Under the pieces are notes generated by a model. The model was not told where the DNA came from and ran no database searches. It saw only the letters and a program-made list of their open reading frames with translations. Below, one piece after another: positions 1 to 8,978 of a stretch of 64,000 nucleotides of DNA; position 1 is the stretch's first letter; each line of letters starts with the position of its first letter. Made by a program: the position numbers and the translations under genes. Source of the DNA: Paraburkholderia dioscoreae (GTDB lineage Bacteria > Pseudomonadota > Gammaproteobacteria > Burkholderiales > Burkholderiaceae); contig NZ_LR699553.1 of the NCBI RefSeq assembly GCF_902459535.1, positions 1,488,001 through 1,552,000 of the forward strand, read 5' to 3'.

Positions 1-75
1 TGTCCGTGCGGTCAGCACGCCGCCCGAGGCGCACACGCATTTGCCGTCGTTTCGCTTCCACCTCAAGGAGAACGT

Positions 76-639
76 ATGATCCGCTTGCCTCTCGCCACCA
101 TCACCAGTGCCTGCGCGGCTGGTCTGCTCGTCGTCGCCACCGCGGCCAGCGCTCAAACCGCTCCCGCGGCGCCCGCTGCGGACGCCGGCCGTCTGCATGC
201 CGCCGACCAGACATTCATCGCGGACGGCACCAAAGCCGTCGCGACGCAGCGCGACGCCGCACGCCTCGCCACCTCGCGCTCGACCGACCGCGACGTCAAG
301 GCGTTCGCCGAACGCGTGTCGGCCGATAACGCGAAAATCTCCGACGCGCTGCGCGCGGCGAGCCCGCGCGGTGTCGATGTGCCGAAAAACGACCCCGACG
401 CAGCCGTGATCGCGAGCATCAACAACCTGCGCGGCGCCGACTTCGACAAGGCCTATATCGAACAGGTCGCGCTCGCCGGCGAACAGAAAGCACTGTCGGC
501 ATTCCAGGCGGAAATCGCTTCGGGCCGCGACGAGCAGTTGAAGGACGCGGCAAAGAAGGCGCTGCCGACTATCCAGGAGCACTACGCGATGGCGCAGGAT
601 CTCGCCAGGCGCAAGCATCTATCCAGCGCGGCGCAATAA
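76..639 (+). CDS. DUF4142-type periplasmic protein
   Basis: A 187-residue exported protein of the DUF4142 family, whose members are predicted four-helix, ferritin-like proteins of unknown function. Residues 1-26 form a signal peptide ending in an Ala-Ser-Ala site followed by a short Ala/Pro-rich linker. The rest is helical, with the family's typical pattern of an early Ala-Asp-x-x-Phe stretch and a late Tyr-Ile-Glu-Gln segment before a final helix with an EHYAMAQ-like stretch. An AAGGAG ribosome site lies about six bases before the ATG, which decides the start. It stands alone upstream of an unrelated TPR gene with a gap of about 190 bases. Burkholderias carry several DUF4142 paralogues; the role of this one is unknown. 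Confidence 0.85.
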   Translation: MIRLPLATITSACAAGLLVVATAASAQTAPAAPAADAGRLHAADQTFIADGTKAVATQRDAARLATSRSTDRDVKAFAERVSADNAKISDALRAASPRGVDVPKNDPDAAVIASINNLRGADFDKAYIEQVALAGEQKALSAFQAEIASGRDEQLKDAAKKALPTIQEHYAMAQDLARRKHLSSAAQ

Positions 640-828
640 GCAGCAGGCAGTAGACAGCAAGCACTTTGACACGCGTCACGCTGCTGCGTGAACGCGTGTC
701 AGTTCCAGTGCGCAGTTTTCGGCGATAATCGGCTTCGCTCTTTCGGGTCCGCTGCGCGCATGATGCTGCGTGGCGCGCGCTCCGAAAGCTCCCATGATCT
801 TCACGTGCATTCGATCGAAGCTGTCCGC

Positions 829-2562
829 ATGAGCAAGCCTGTCAATCTGCCGCAACAGTTGGACCATATGCTTCGGCAAGCCGTCGGGCTTCAGCAGAAC
901 GGCGCATTTGCCGAGGCCGAGGAACTCTATCGCGAGATTCTCGAACTCAAACCTCGTCATTTCGACGCGCTGCAATTGCTGGGTGCGCTGGCGCTGCAAG
1001 CGGGCCGCTTGCAGGAAGGCGTCGAATTACTCAGAAAGGCGCTTGCCGTCAACGCGAAACAGGCGCCGATCCATTCGAATCTCGCCTATGCATTGAACGC
1101 GTTGCAGCGTTTCGACGAAGCACTCGCGAGTGCGGAGCGCGCACTGGCCTTGCAGCCCAAATTTCCCGACGCACTGAACAATCGCGGCAACGCGCAAGCC
1201 GGCCTGAACCGGCCGCTCGACGCGCTCGCCAGTTTCGATCGCGCGATTGCGCTGACGCCGGATTTTGCGCAGGCCTGGAACAACCGCGCCTGTGTGCTGC
1301 GCGACCTCGGCCGTCCCGCCGATGCGCTCGCCAGCTGTGATCACGCGCTCGCATTGCAGCCGGCTTATCCCGACGCGTGGAGCAATCGCGGCAACGCATT
1401 CAGCGACCTGAACCAGCCGGAAGAAGCGGAACGCAGCTACCGTCGCGCGCTCGAATTGGCCCCGGCATTTGCCGACGCCTGGAATAACCTCGGCCTCGCG
1501 CAGATCGATCTCAATCAGCACGCGCAAGCGCTCTCGAGTTACGAGCGCGCACTCGCCGCGAATCCCGCGGCGGCTGAGACGCATTGGAACGAGTCGCTGT
1601 GTCTGTTGCAAATGGGGCGGCTCGAAGCTGGCTGGCAGAAATACGAGTGGCGCTGGGAGCGCAGCCGGATCAAGGCAAGCCGGCGCGTGTTTGCACAGCC
1701 TCTTTGGCTGGGGGATTTTTCGATCGGGGGCAAGACGATTCTGTTGCACGCGGAGCAGGGCCTCGGCGACACGCTGCAGTTTTGCCGTTATGCCGCGCTG
1801 GTGTCGAAGCTCGGTGCGAAGGTCATGCTCGAAGTGCCGCCCGAATTGATGCGCCTCATGTCCACGCTCGACGGCGTGGACCAGTTGATCGAAGCCGGCG
1901 AGGCGCTGCCGCCGTTCGATTGCCACTGTCCGCTGCTGAGTCTGCCGCTGGCATTCAAAACAGACCTCGACAGCATTCCTTCGGCCACGCCGTATCTCTA
2001 CGCGCACGCCGAAGCGGCTCGCCAATGGCGCGACCGGATTCACGCGCAAGCAGACACGCGCCTGAAAGTCGGACTCGTGTGGGCAGGCGGAAACCGGCCG
2101 CATGTCGCTGAACTTCGCAAGAACGACGCGCGCCGTTCGATCGCCTTCGAGCAGCTCGCGCCCATTCTCGACGTGCCCAACGTGCAGTTCTTCAGCCTGC
2201 AGAAAGGACCGGCTGCACAGCAGTTGAAAAGCGGCGAGTGGGGTGGCCGCATTGTCGATTACACGGAAGAACTGGACGATTTCGCCGACACCGCGGCCCT
2301 GGTGGCGAACCTCGACCTGGTGATTTCCGTGGACACATCCACGGCCCATCTGGCCGGCGCACTCGACCGGCCGGTGTGGATTCTGAACCGCTTCGACACC
2401 TGCTGGCGCTGGATGCTGGAGCGCACCGATACGCCGTGGTATCCGGGCGCGAGGCTGTTCAGGCAGCCCGCGTTGGGCGATTGGGACAGTGTGATGCAGG
2501 CCGCGCGTGATACGCTGGCTGCGTTGAGCGCATCGGCTGCGAACGCCGCGCATCCCGGATAA
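829..2562 (+). CDS. TPR protein with C-terminal glycosyltransferase-like domain
   Basis: About eight 34-residue TPR units fill roughly residues 5-280, with repeated NNRGNA and ALxxDxALxLxP patterns. A C-terminal domain of about 290 residues follows. It has a GEQGLGDTLQF-like glycine loop (written AEQGLGDTLQF here), a VGLVWAGG strand, and a VDTSTAHLAGAL segment, all typical of the GT9/heptosyltransferase-like domain found in SPINDLY-like bacterial TPR proteins. A GTG further upstream (688) would add 47 residues of poor quality; the ATG at 829 (MSKPVNLP) fits the start of the first TPR better. A glycosyl- or peptide-glycosylation role is inferred only. It is monocistronic, followed 87 bases later by an unrelated reductase gene. 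Confidence 0.8.
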   Translation: MSKPVNLPQQLDHMLRQAVGLQQNGAFAEAEELYREILELKPRHFDALQLLGALALQAGRLQEGVELLRKALAVNAKQAPIHSNLAYALNALQRFDEALASAERALALQPKFPDALNNRGNAQAGLNRPLDALASFDRAIALTPDFAQAWNNRACVLRDLGRPADALASCDHALALQPAYPDAWSNRGNAFSDLNQPEEAERSYRRALELAPAFADAWNNLGLAQIDLNQHAQALSSYERALAANPAAAETHWNESLCLLQMGRLEAGWQKYEWRWERSRIKASRRVFAQPLWLGDFSIGGKTILLHAEQGLGDTLQFCRYAALVSKLGAKVMLEVPPELMRLMSTLDGVDQLIEAGEALPPFDCHCPLLSLPLAFKTDLDSIPSATPYLYAHAEAARQWRDRIHAQADTRLKVGLVWAGGNRPHVAELRKNDARRSIAFEQLAPILDVPNVQFFSLQKGPAAQQLKSGEWGGRIVDYTEELDDFADTAALVANLDLVISVDTSTAHLAGALDRPVWILNRFDTCWRWMLERTDTPWYPGARLFRQPALGDWDSVMQAARDTLAALSASAANAAHPG

Positions 2563-2649
2563 AGATACCGTTCCCGCTCCGGCGAATTTACGCGGACGCG
2601 CGTAGACTGAACGTCCGTTTATCGACGGTTCAGCCACGGAGATACATCA

Positions 2650-3675
2650 ATGGAATACAGACATCTGGGTGCATCCGGTTTCAAGGTGCCGGTACTGAGC
2701 TTCGGCACGGGCACGTTCGGCGGCAAAGGCGAGTTCTTCCAGGCGTGGGGCGCGACCGACGTCGCCGAGGCGCGTCGTCTGATCGACATCTGCTTCGATG
2801 CGGGCGTCACCATGTTCGACAGCGCGGACATCTATTCGAGCGGGGCCTCCGAGTCGGTGCTCGGTGAAGCGCTCAAGGGCAAGCGCGACAAGGCAATCAT
2901 CTCGACCAAGGCAACCTTCCGTTTCGACGACGGGCCGAACAGCGTCGGCTCGTCGCGCTTCCATCTGATTCAGGCGGTGGACGCGGCGCTCAAGCGCTTG
3001 CAAACCGATTACATCGACCTGTTCCAGTTGCACGGTTTCGACGCCAGAACGCCGGTCGCCGAAGTGCTGTCGACGCTCGACGATCTGGTGCGCGCCGGCA
3101 AGATCCGCTATACCGGCGTGTCGAATTTCTCTGGCTGGCATCTGATGAAGTCGCAGGACGTGGCGGACCGCTACGGCTATCCGCGCTACGTCGCCAATCA
3201 GACCTACTATTCGCTGGTCGGCCGCGATTACGAGTGGGAGTTGATGCCGCTAGGCGTCGATCAGGGCGTGGGCGCGGTGGTGTGGAGTCCGCTCGGCTGG
3301 GGGCGTCTCACCGGCAAGATCAAGCGAGGTCAGCCGTTGCCCGATTCGAGCCGCTTGCATAAAACCGTCGACATGGCCCCGCCGGTGCCGGACGAGTATC
3401 TGTTCCGCGTGCTGGATGCGATCGACGAGATCGCGGCCGAAACCGGCAAGACCGTACCGCAGATCGCGCTGAACTGGCTGCTGCAGCGGCCTACCGTCTC
3501 GACGGTGCTGATCGGGGCGCGCAACGAGGAACAGTTGCGGCAGAACCTCGGCGCGGTGGGCTGGAATCTGACGCCCGAGCAGGTAGCCAAACTCGACGCG
3601 GCGAGCGCGGTGCGTCCCGCTTATCCGTACTGGCATCAGGAAGGCTTCGCGGAGCGCAACCCGAAGGCGGTGTGA
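2650..3675 (+). CDS. Aldo/keto reductase
   Basis: A 341-residue soluble NADPH-dependent oxidoreductase of the aldo/keto reductase superfamily, with the usual TIM-barrel length. The catalytic tetrad is visible: Asp and Tyr in FDSADIYSSG, Lys in IISTKATF, and His in LFQLHGFD. The C-terminal cofactor segment appears in VSTVLIGARNEEQL. The family reduces aldehydes and ketones to alcohols; the physiological substrate cannot be read here. The ATG has a GGAG ribosome site about eight bases upstream. It is a single gene that converges on the cyclic-nucleotide-binding-like gene on the other strand. Confidence 0.9.
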   Translation: MEYRHLGASGFKVPVLSFGTGTFGGKGEFFQAWGATDVAEARRLIDICFDAGVTMFDSADIYSSGASESVLGEALKGKRDKAIISTKATFRFDDGPNSVGSSRFHLIQAVDAALKRLQTDYIDLFQLHGFDARTPVAEVLSTLDDLVRAGKIRYTGVSNFSGWHLMKSQDVADRYGYPRYVANQTYYSLVGRDYEWELMPLGVDQGVGAVVWSPLGWGRLTGKIKRGQPLPDSSRLHKTVDMAPPVPDEYLFRVLDAIDEIAAETGKTVPQIALNWLLQRPTVSTVLIGARNEEQLRQNLGAVGWNLTPEQVAKLDAASAVRPAYPYWHQEGFAERNPKAV

Positions 3676-3726
3676 GCGCGTGCTTGCGTTCGGCGACACG
3701 CTGCATACACGCGCTCCGGTTCGACC

Positions 3727-4281
3727 TCACTTCGCGAGTTCGGCCGGGGCGGCGAACAGTTCGCTGTAATAGCGGCGGCCGGCGTCGAGATGCGGGCCGA
3801 ACGCAAAACCTTGCGCGAGCATGGCGTCGAAATCCGCGCGTTCGATTTTCATCACGTAGCTGTGTTCGGTGGTGACGAGGCGGCACGAGGTGCCGGTCGC
3901 CGCCGCCGCGCTGAACCACTTGCCCGCGCTCGCGTGGCCCGACGCAAACACATGTTGTCCGGTTTCGATTTGCCAGCCGCCGTCCAGCAGAATCCAGATG
4001 GACTGGTCACGAGCCGTAGTCGTGTCGTGCGTGCATTGGGCGACGACGGCACCGGCTTGCGCTTCCCATTCATGCGAGTGGGCGATCACCCATCGCAGTT
4101 GATCGGTCGTCAGGCGGGTAAAGAACGGCGTGTGCTTCAGCAAATGAAGGTAAGTGACCGAGGGTTTCATGGTCGTGCTCCTCGTCGTGACTGAGGCGTC
4201 GGACGGTTGAGGTTGAGGTTCGCATGCGCCGATCAGAACCGGCAGCAGGACGGCGCATGCGATCAGCGTGGCTGCTTTCAT
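3727..4281 (-). CDS. Putative lipoprotein with cyclic-nucleotide-binding-like domain
   Basis: The body of this protein resembles a Crp-type cyclic-nucleotide-binding fold: LLKHTPFFTRLTTDQLRWV is a typical opening helix, and QSIWILLDGGWQIE resembles the beta-roll core. It has no helix-turn-helix domain. From the ATG at 4281 it carries a convincing lipoprotein signal (about 20 residues, ending in IGAC). However, the ATG at 4170 (MKPSVTYL) has a much better ribosome site (GAGGAG seven bases upstream) and would give a 147-residue cytosolic protein starting exactly at the domain. Both starts are plausible. The conserved phosphate-binding arginine expected in true cAMP receptors is not obvious. Function unknown. 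Confidence 0.6.
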   Translation of the reverse strand: MKAATLIACAVLLPVLIGACEPQPQPSDASVTTRSTTMKPSVTYLHLLKHTPFFTRLTTDQLRWVIAHSHEWEAQAGAVVAQCTHDTTTARDQSIWILLDGGWQIETGQHVFASGHASAGKWFSAAAATGTSCRLVTTEHSYVMKIERADFDAMLAQGFAFGPHLDAGRRYYSELFAAPAELAK

Positions 4282-4304
4282 GGCGGTATGTCGTACCGCC
4301 GCGC

Positions 4305-4472
4305 TCAACACCGGACCCGTGCTTCGAGTAAGTCGCCCATGCCGATTCGCCGCGCGAAGTCGATCCGCACACGCTCCGACACTTCAATATGGCCGGCTTC
4401 GGCGAGCGACTGCGCGGTCAGTTTGCCGATGCCCGTGCCGGCGCCCGTCACGAGGATGACGTTCTTCTGCAT
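4305..4472 (-). pseudogene. Gutted short-chain dehydrogenase (internal deletion)
   Basis: Too short to show up in routine ORF calling. The ATG at 4472 has a good GGAG ribosome site. The first 28 residues are a perfect SDR start, with the TGAGTGIG dinucleotide-binding loop and a following helix ending EAGH. The remaining residues (SERVRIDFARRIGMGDLL) look like the extreme C-terminus of the same SDR family, which commonly ends in a VADRVRAEFxRRxG-type helix. The central ~250 residues with the catalytic Ser-Tyr-Lys are missing, while the reading frame stays open to a stop after 55 residues. The best reading is an in-frame internal deletion; a functional 55-residue peptide is unlikely. It lies just downstream of an intact SDR gene on the same strand. 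Confidence 0.6.
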
Positions 4473-4540
4473 TTTCTTCTCCGATTCGATGAAGTGAGGC
4501 GGCCTTCAAAGGCCGCTCGGCGAGATGCGCGTCAGGCGCA

Positions 4541-5284
4541 TCATGCGAGGCCGCCGTTGGCACGCAGAATCTGACCGTTGACCCAGCCCGCGTCCGGACC
4601 GGCGAGGAATGCCACCACGGATGCGATATCGTCCGGCTGGCCGAGACGTTGCAGCGGCGGCATCTTGGCGAAGGTCTGGATCTGTTCTTCAGTCTTGCCG
4701 TCGAGGAACAGCGACGTCGCGATCGGACCCGGCGCCACGGCGTTGACGGTGATGTTGCGGCCGCGCAGTTCCTTGGCGAATACATGCGTAAAGGCTTCGA
4801 CGGCTGCCTTGGTCGCGTTGTAGATCGCGTAGCCCGGCATGTTCAGCGCCAGCGTGGTGCTCGAAAAGTTGACGATGCGTCCGCCGTCGTTCATGCGCGC
4901 GGCTGCTTCGCGCAACGTGTTGAAGGTGCCGCGTACGTTGATGTCGAAGGTCTGGTTGTACAGCGCGTCGCTGGTGTCGGCGAGCGGCGTGGTCTTGAGC
5001 ACGCCGGCGTTGTTGACGAGCACGTCCACTTTGCCGAGCTGCTGTTCGGTGATCTCGAACAGGCGGCGCACGTCGTCGGCGTTCGACACGTCGGCCTTTA
5101 CCGCGACGGCTTTGGCGCCGGCCGCCGTGAGTTGCGCGACGAGCGCATCGGCTTCGGTCGAACTGGACGCGTAATTGATCGCGACAGCGAAGCCGTCGTT
5201 GGCGAGGCGTTGCGCGACCGCTGCGCCAATGCCGCGGGATGCGCCGGTGACGATAGCGACTTGCTGGCTGATTGAGGCGTTCAT
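4541..5284 (-). CDS. SDR family oxidoreductase (FabG-like)
   Basis: A 247-residue classical short-chain dehydrogenase/reductase. The N-terminal TGASRGIG cofactor loop, the NNAG motif, and the catalytic Ser (NFSSTT), Tyr and Lys (YAIYNATK) are all present, followed by the PGPIATSLF segment. NADP preference is suggested by a basic and small residue pattern after the second strand but is not certain. The ATG at 5284 has an AAGGAA ribosome site; an upstream in-frame start is less likely. It faces a LysR regulator across 158 bases, the standard layout for a LysR-controlled reductase. The gutted SDR lies 68 bases downstream on the same strand. Confidence 0.9.
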   Translation of the reverse strand: MNASISQQVAIVTGASRGIGAAVAQRLANDGFAVAINYASSSTEADALVAQLTAAGAKAVAVKADVSNADDVRRLFEITEQQLGKVDVLVNNAGVLKTTPLADTSDALYNQTFDINVRGTFNTLREAAARMNDGGRIVNFSSTTLALNMPGYAIYNATKAAVEAFTHVFAKELRGRNITVNAVAPGPIATSLFLDGKTEEQIQTFAKMPPLQRLGQPDDIASVVAFLAGPDAGWVNGQILRANGGLA

Positions 5285-5442
5285 GATCCGGTTCCTTGTG
5301 TGTGGTGAGTGGATGAGTCGAATCATGGACGCTTTCCGCGCATAGATAATCGGGTTAGACTGGTCATCATCATTCCATTTGCTTTAATAATTGGCGTACA
5401 AACCGACAGAACTGACGCCACCGGACACCAGCAGACACCCAC

Positions 5443-6336
5443 ATGGATCGTTTCGAAGAAATGCGCGTTTTCGTGCGGATCGCCGAGCGGCAAAGCTTCA
5501 CGCGCGCTTCGGACGATCTGCAGATTCCACGGGCCACCGTGACCAACCTGATGAAGCGCATGGAGCAGCGGCTCGGCGCGCGGCTGCTCGAACGCACCAC
5601 GCGCACGGTGCGGCTCACGCACGACGGCGAGGCGTACTATCGCCGCTGCGTGCGGCTGATTGCCGATATGGAGGAGGCCGAGGGCTCGTTCTCGAATCTC
5701 GCGCCCAAGGGCCTGTTGCGGGTCAATTTGCAGGGCACGCTGGCACGGCATTTCGTGGTGCCGGCGCTGCCGGCGTTTCTCGCGCGCTTTCCGGAGATCG
5801 AACTGACCATCGGCGAAGATGACCGGCTCGTCGATTTGGTGCGGGAGGGCGTGGATTGCGTGCTGCGGGCAGGTAACCTGCAGGATTCGTCAATGGTGGG
5901 GCGGCGCGTCGCGCAACTTCCGCAAGTCACCGTGGCGAGTCCGGCGTATCTCGCGGCGTATGGCGAGCCGGCCGATCCGTCCGCGCTGTCCACGCACCGG
6001 GCGGTCAATTACGTGTCGAGTGCCACGGGTAAGGCCGTGCCGCTCGAATTCAACGTGGCGGGCCGCGAGGTGGCGATGGTACTGCCGTCGGCGGTATCGG
6101 TGACCGGTACGGAACTCTATACGGGCTCGGCGCTTGCCGGGCTCGGCATCGTGCAGGTGCCGCAATACCGGGTGGCGGCCGAACTGGCGGCGGGGCGGCT
6201 GAAAATCATTCTCGCGGACTTTCCGCCGCCGCCAATGCCGGTATCCGTGCTGTATCCGCAGAACCGGCAGTTGTCGTCGCGGGTACGGGTGTTTGCGCAG
6301 TGGCTGGGCGATATTTTTGCCACGGCCACAACATGA
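5443..6336 (+). CDS. LysR-family regulator (divergent from SDR)
   Basis: A 297-residue LysR-type transcription regulator. The winged helix-turn-helix occupies residues 1-60 (FVRIAERQSFTRASDDLQIPRATVTNLM spans the recognition region, quoted in part: SFTRASDDLQIPRATVT). A periplasmic-binding-like effector domain follows. It resembles the CrgA/DmlR-like branch common in Burkholderia. The effector is unknown. By position it most likely controls the divergent SDR gene and itself from the AT-rich 158-base interval, which contains several ATAATC/ATTAT half-sites suited to LysR binding. It ends six bases from the convergent GST-family gene. Confidence 0.88.
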   Translation: MDRFEEMRVFVRIAERQSFTRASDDLQIPRATVTNLMKRMEQRLGARLLERTTRTVRLTHDGEAYYRRCVRLIADMEEAEGSFSNLAPKGLLRVNLQGTLARHFVVPALPAFLARFPEIELTIGEDDRLVDLVREGVDCVLRAGNLQDSSMVGRRVAQLPQVTVASPAYLAAYGEPADPSALSTHRAVNYVSSATGKAVPLEFNVAGREVAMVLPSAVSVTGTELYTGSALAGLGIVQVPQYRVAAELAAGRLKIILADFPPPPMPVSVLYPQNRQLSSRVRVFAQWLGDIFATATT

Positions 6337-6342
6337 TGTCTT

Positions 6343-7386
6343 CTATTCCTTGACCGGATACGGCTGCGAGCCGGCAGCGGCGGTCAAGGCGCAGGTTGAG
6401 CCGGGCACGCCAGGCCGCGCGCGATCGTGCGGCGCAGAGAAGTCCTGAACCGGGCCGAGCGGCACGATGCTGGACGGATTGATGCTGCGGTGACTCCCGT
6501 AGTAATGCCGCTTGATATGCGTGAAATCGACCGTCTGAGCAATGCCGGGCAACTGGTAGATGTCGCGCGTGTAGGCGGACAGATTCGGATAGTCGGCGAT
6601 GCGGCGCAGATTGCATTTGAAATGGCCGACATAGGCGGCGTCGAAACGGATCAGCGTCGTGAACAGCCGGATATCGGCTTCCGTGAGGTGCGGGCCGCTC
6701 AGATAGCGTTGCGTTGCGAGTTTCGCGTCGAGCCAGTCGAGCGTTTCGAAGAGCGGCGTGACGGCTTCTTCATACGCTTGCTGCGTGGTGGCGAAGCCTG
6801 CTTTATAAACGCCGTTGTTCAGCGTGTCGTAGACGCGCGCGTTGATCGTGTCGATTTGCGCGCGCAATGGCGCCGGATAAAAATCGCCGGGCTTCGCGCC
6901 AATGCCGTCGAACGCCGAATTCAGCATGCGAATGATTTCCGACGATTCGTTGCTGACGATCGTGGCGCGCTGCTTGTCCCACAGGATCGGCACGGTCACG
7001 CGGCCGCTGTAGTGAGGGTCGGCGGCGGTGTAGACCTGGTGCAACAGTGTCGCTTGATTGACGGTGTCGGGCACGACGCCGGGGCCGTCCGCGAAAGTCC
7101 AGCCGTTTTCCAGCATCAGCCAGTGCACGATCGAGACGTCGATCATCGTTTCGAGGCCTTTGAGCGCCCGCATGATCAAAGTGCGATGCGCCCACGGGCA
7201 GGCGAGGCTTACATACAGGTGGTAGCGTCCCGCTTGCGCTTCGAAGCCGCCGGCGCCGCTCAGACCCGGCGAGCCGTCCGCCGTGACCCAATTGCGGAAT
7301 GCCGCGTCATTGCGCACGAAACGGCCGCCGGTCGATTTCGTGTCGTACCAGCGATCCTGCCATTGTCCGTCCACTAAAAGGCCCAT
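6343..7386 (-). CDS. yqjG: Glutathionyl-hydroquinone reductase (YqjG/ECM4 family)
   Basis: A 347-residue glutathione transferase-like enzyme of the Xi class. The diagnostic SLACPWAHRTLIMRALKGL segment near residue 60 holds the catalytic Cys of the CPWAH motif, and the C-terminal half shows ECM4-type motifs (LTEADIRLFTTLIRFDAAY). Family members reduce glutathionylated hydroquinones to free hydroquinones. The ATG at 7386 (MGLLVDGQW) has an AAGGAG site eight bases upstream, so longer upstream extensions are rejected. It is divergent from a YhaJ-like LysR gene; in E. coli, yqjG also lies close to yhaJ, which supports functional pairing in quinone or aromatic-compound stress. Confidence 0.9.
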   Translation of the reverse strand: MGLLVDGQWQDRWYDTKSTGGRFVRNDAAFRNWVTADGSPGLSGAGGFEAQAGRYHLYVSLACPWAHRTLIMRALKGLETMIDVSIVHWLMLENGWTFADGPGVVPDTVNQATLLHQVYTAADPHYSGRVTVPILWDKQRATIVSNESSEIIRMLNSAFDGIGAKPGDFYPAPLRAQIDTINARVYDTLNNGVYKAGFATTQQAYEEAVTPLFETLDWLDAKLATQRYLSGPHLTEADIRLFTTLIRFDAAYVGHFKCNLRRIADYPNLSAYTRDIYQLPGIAQTVDFTHIKRHYYGSHRSINPSSIVPLGPVQDFSAPHDRARPGVPGSTCALTAAAGSQPYPVKE

Positions 7387-7613
7387 GTCGCTGCTCCTTA
7401 CGTGTGCGCTATCGTGCCACGACCGCGCGCAATGAATGTTCCAGAGAACGTTCGATCTGGTTTCGGGCATTTCATGCGCGGCTCGTGCGGCGTTTTCGAA
7501 AGCCGACCGCCATCGCGCTTTCCCGAAAACGCCGCCGCCCTATCGCTATAGTGGACTGGCATTGTCGCTTTGCCGTACCATCTTTGCGTCGAACTCGTTC
7601 GAAGGAATGGAAC

Positions 7614-8537
7614 ATGTTGTCGGAAGACGAACTGGCTCTACTCGACGCGATTCGCGAGACCGGTAGCCTGTCGCGCGCGGCGGCGCGCCTCGGCAAGGCG
7701 CCCTCCACGGTTTCGCATGCTGCCCGGCAACTGGAGACGCGCTTCGACGCGCTGCTGTTCGACCGGCGCCACTACCGTCTGCAACTCACGCCCGCCGGCC
7801 AGCTTCTCGCCGATGAAGCCGCGCGTCTGATGCTCGACATGTCGCGCATGACGCAGCGCGTGAAGCAGATCGCGAGCGGGTGGGAAGACCGCCTCTGGAT
7901 AGTTACGGATGAAATCCTCGAGTTCGAACTGATGATGCCGGTGGTGCGCGCGTTCGACGCGCTCGGCTCGGGCGTCAAACTGCGCTTCACCCACGAAGTA
8001 TTGAGCGGCACCTGGGAGGCGCTGCGCGACGGCCGTGCCGATCTGATCGTGGGCGCGACCAACGAACCGCCGGCGATTCCCGGCCTGCGCTGGTTCGAGC
8101 TCGGCGTGATGGAGTGGGTGTTCGCGGTGTCGCCGCGCCATCCGCTGGCGGCCGTCGAGGGGCCGCTCGGCCGCGAGCGGATTCTCGAACATCGCGCGGT
8201 GGTGGTGGCGGATTCGTCGCGTACGACGGCGGGGCGCGCTTACGGTCTGATCGGCGGACAGGCGTCGCTGGCCGTGCCGTCCATGCGGGCGAAAATCCTG
8301 GCGCAACGCGACGGTCTGGGCGTGGGGTGGTTGCCGCGTCAGCGTGTCGCGACGCTGTTGAAGCAGGGTGAACTGATCGAGAAGGCGACTGCCGACCCGC
8401 GTGAGCCGAATGTGCTGTACGTTGCGTGGCGCGGCGATAATGAAGGGCGCGCATTGCAGTGGTGGCTCGAACAGCTGCGGCAACCGCGGCTGGCGAAACG
8501 CCTCGTGCGCGGCGTGGATATGACGGTCGGCGGGTGA
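7614..8537 (+). CDS. LysR-family regulator, YhaJ-like
   Basis: A 307-residue LysR regulator. The helix-turn-helix is seen in SLSRAAARLGKAPSTVSHAA. The effector domain has the YhaJ-type linker GWEDRLWIVTDE followed by LSGTWEALRDGRADLIVG, matching the arrangement in E. coli YhaJ, a regulator linked to nitroaromatic and quinone-like effectors. The ATG at 7614 has an AAGGAA ribosome site, so the roughly 100 residues upstream in the same frame are not coding. It lies 227 bases from the divergent yqjG-like gene and probably controls it; the partnership is inferred from position and from the E. coli arrangement. Confidence 0.88.
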   Translation: MLSEDELALLDAIRETGSLSRAAARLGKAPSTVSHAARQLETRFDALLFDRRHYRLQLTPAGQLLADEAARLMLDMSRMTQRVKQIASGWEDRLWIVTDEILEFELMMPVVRAFDALGSGVKLRFTHEVLSGTWEALRDGRADLIVGATNEPPAIPGLRWFELGVMEWVFAVSPRHPLAAVEGPLGRERILEHRAVVVADSSRTTAGRAYGLIGGQASLAVPSMRAKILAQRDGLGVGWLPRQRVATLLKQGELIEKATADPREPNVLYVAWRGDNEGRALQWWLEQLRQPRLAKRLVRGVDMTVGG

Positions 8538-8660
8538 GCCTCGCAGCGGCCAACGGCGAGTGAGTGGCTTTTTATGCGGCTAGCGCGGCTTCTCGTGGGA
8601 TCATACGCGCCGTGCTGGGCGATTCTGCTTTCCGCACAGTATGGAACGAGGAGCAAGGCG

Positions 8661-8978
8661 ATGATCGATGGACTGGTGGGCGGGCGGTTGTACGGCGAGG
8701 CGCAGATTCGCACCGGGCAGAACGGCAGGCGTTTCGTGACCTGCAAGGTGCGCGCGGCCACCAACGACGGCGACACGATTTTCGTCAACGTGATTGCCTT
8801 CGACGACGACGTGCAAGCCGCGCTGCTCGCATTGAGCGACGCGGACAGCGTTGCGCTGAGCGGCACCTTGACGCCCAAGGTCTGGACCGACAAGAACGGG
8901 CTGGTCAAGCCGGCCGTGGATATGGTCGCCCACAAGCTGCTGACGGCTTACGAAGGCCGCCGTGAAGCAGACGAATGA
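8661..8978 (+). CDS. Small single-stranded DNA-binding-like protein
   Basis: A 105-residue protein with a single OB-fold of the SSB type. The features are an N-terminal GRLYGEAQIRTGQNGRRF strand pair, TIFVNVIAFDDD, the VALSGTLTPKVWTDKNG hairpin and a short tail. It lacks the long acidic-tipped C-terminus of housekeeping SSB, so it is an SSB-like paralogue rather than the essential protein. The ATG at 8661 has an AGGAG site. Its last 31 bases overlap the 3' end of the convergent LysR gene. Its role (recombination, plasmid or stress) cannot be read. Confidence 0.75.
   Translation: MIDGLVGGRLYGEAQIRTGQNGRRFVTCKVRAATNDGDTIFVNVIAFDDDVQAALLALSDADSVALSGTLTPKVWTDKNGLVKPAVDMVAHKLLTAYEGRREADE

Noticed and set aside
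1027..2637. Minus-strand open frame opposite the TPR gene
   Set aside because: No domain and mirrors the third-position GC of the TPR gene.
7299..7613. N-terminal extension of the YhaJ-like regulator
   Set aside because: The extension is Arg-rich and the ATG at 7614 has a good ribosome site and matches the usual LysR start.
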